NCBI GenBank assembly: GCA_015488075.1
Contig: WFOM01000187.1
Location: 1 to 6,496 of the forward strand
From: Helicobacteraceae bacterium
GTDB taxonomy: Bacteria; Campylobacterota; Campylobacteria; Campylobacterales; Sulfurimonadaceae
Reading direction: 5' to 3'
Length of the DNA: 6,496 nt
Shown here: in pieces, positions 6,151-6,496 of the stretch
Position numbering within the stretch: the stretch's first letter is position 1
Layout of the letters: each line of letters starts with the position of its first letter
The notes under the pieces: model-generated
Database searches by the model: none
What the model saw: only the letters and a program-made list of their open reading frames with translations
What the model was told of the DNA's origin: nothing
Made by a program: the position numbers and the translations under genes

Positions 6151-6496
6151 CAGCAAGACCTAAGAGAAGTTTATACAGATCATAACTGTCTTTGACTCCG
6201 CAAAGTTCACGAATGGAGTGCATAGCAAGCTGTGGGATGCCGACATCTATAGTTTTTATACCGACTTTGGTTGCAGTCAAAGGTCCTATGGTTGAACCAC
6301 ATCCCATATCGCTTCTGTTTACAAATTTTTGAACATTTATACCTGTTTTTTCAGCAGTATCAAGAACTCTTGCCGCAGTCTTTGACGAGGTAGCATACCT
6401 TTGGTTTGAATTTACTTTTATAACCACTCCTCCATCAAGCCTGATTTTATGTGAAGATTCATGCTTTGAAGCGAAGTTAGGATGTGTGGCATGAGC
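6137..6496 (-). CDS. M18-family metallo-aminopeptidase, C-terminal part (5' end outside window)
   Basis: This cytoplasmic two-metal aminopeptidase family (aspartyl/leucyl aminopeptidases such as yeast Ape1/Ape4, human DNPEP, bacterial ApeB) removes N-terminal residues from peptides. The frame stays open to the window edge, giving 119 residues of the C-terminus; the GTG at 6427 is internal. The visible start, AHATHPNF then [13 protein letters not shown], matches the family's AHA-x-HPN segment, whose first histidine (H2 here) is a zinc ligand. NSNQRYAT is at 29-36, MGCGSTIGP at 64-72 and [13 protein letters not shown] at 88-100, with H93 the last metal-binding histidine. The protein ends DDNG at a TGA that lies inside the start of the kinase gene. 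The upstream half, with the remaining metal ligands and catalytic glutamate, is outside the window. Family assignment is secure; the preferred substrate residue cannot be read here. Confidence 0.94.
   Translation of the reverse strand, partial: AHATHPNFASKHESSHKIRLDGGVVIKVNSNQRYATSSKTAARVLDTAEKTGINVQKFVNRSDMGCGSTIGPLTATKVGIKTIDVGIPQLAMHSIRELCGVKDSYDLYKLLLGLADDNG

Noticed and set aside
6137..6427. Treating the GTG at 6427 as the true start of a 96-residue protein
   Set aside because: The frame continues to the window edge, and the upstream residues (AHATHPNF...LDGG) are conserved M18 aminopeptidase sequence.

Overview
The window is AT-rich (roughly one third G+C by eye). Ile is often ATA and Lys mostly AAA, and the genes are packed almost end to end. 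The gene order hisS-speA-cysE-aspartate aminotransferase is, as I recall it, the same as in Campylobacter jejuni. The sensor kinase on the other strand resembles the FlgS flagellar kinase of Campylobacter and Helicobacter. Together these point to a chromosomal region of a Campylobacterota bacterium (formerly Epsilonproteobacteria), possibly a free-living Sulfurimonas-, Sulfurovum- or Arcobacter-like lineage. The exact genus cannot be fixed from sequence reading alone.

Left half (+ strand): the 3' part of histidyl-tRNA synthetase (1-657), then speA arginine decarboxylase (659-2494), cysE serine O-acetyltransferase (2508-3209, TTG start behind a strong ribosome-binding site) and a class I aminotransferase of aspartate type (3258-4427). 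The first three are separated by 1 and 13 bases and look like one transcription unit. The aminotransferase follows a 48-base gap that holds a perfect TATAAT box, so it probably also has its own promoter.

Right half (- strand, listed in transcription order from the right edge): the C-terminal part of an M18-family metallo-aminopeptidase (6496-6137), a FlgS-like histidine kinase overlapping it (6150-5173), a small DUF4395-type membrane protein with a cysteine pair (5109-4678), and an unrecognised 72-residue soluble protein (4648-4430). The two strands converge at 4428, where a short hairpin with T-rich flanks on both strands encloses both stop codons and probably acts as a shared two-way terminator.

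The + strand genes are amino-acid and polyamine metabolism: His-tRNA charging, agmatine synthesis from arginine, O-acetylserine synthesis for cysteine, and transamination. The - strand holds a probable flagellar-regulation kinase translationally coupled to a peptidase, plus two small poorly characterised proteins. No gene-free stretch exceeds 65 bases. I see no RNA genes, insertion sequences, CRISPR arrays, prophage or integration signs. I did not find a convincing new multi-gene system; the least explained parts are the DUF4395 gene with its repeat-bearing upstream region and the 72-residue orphan behind it.
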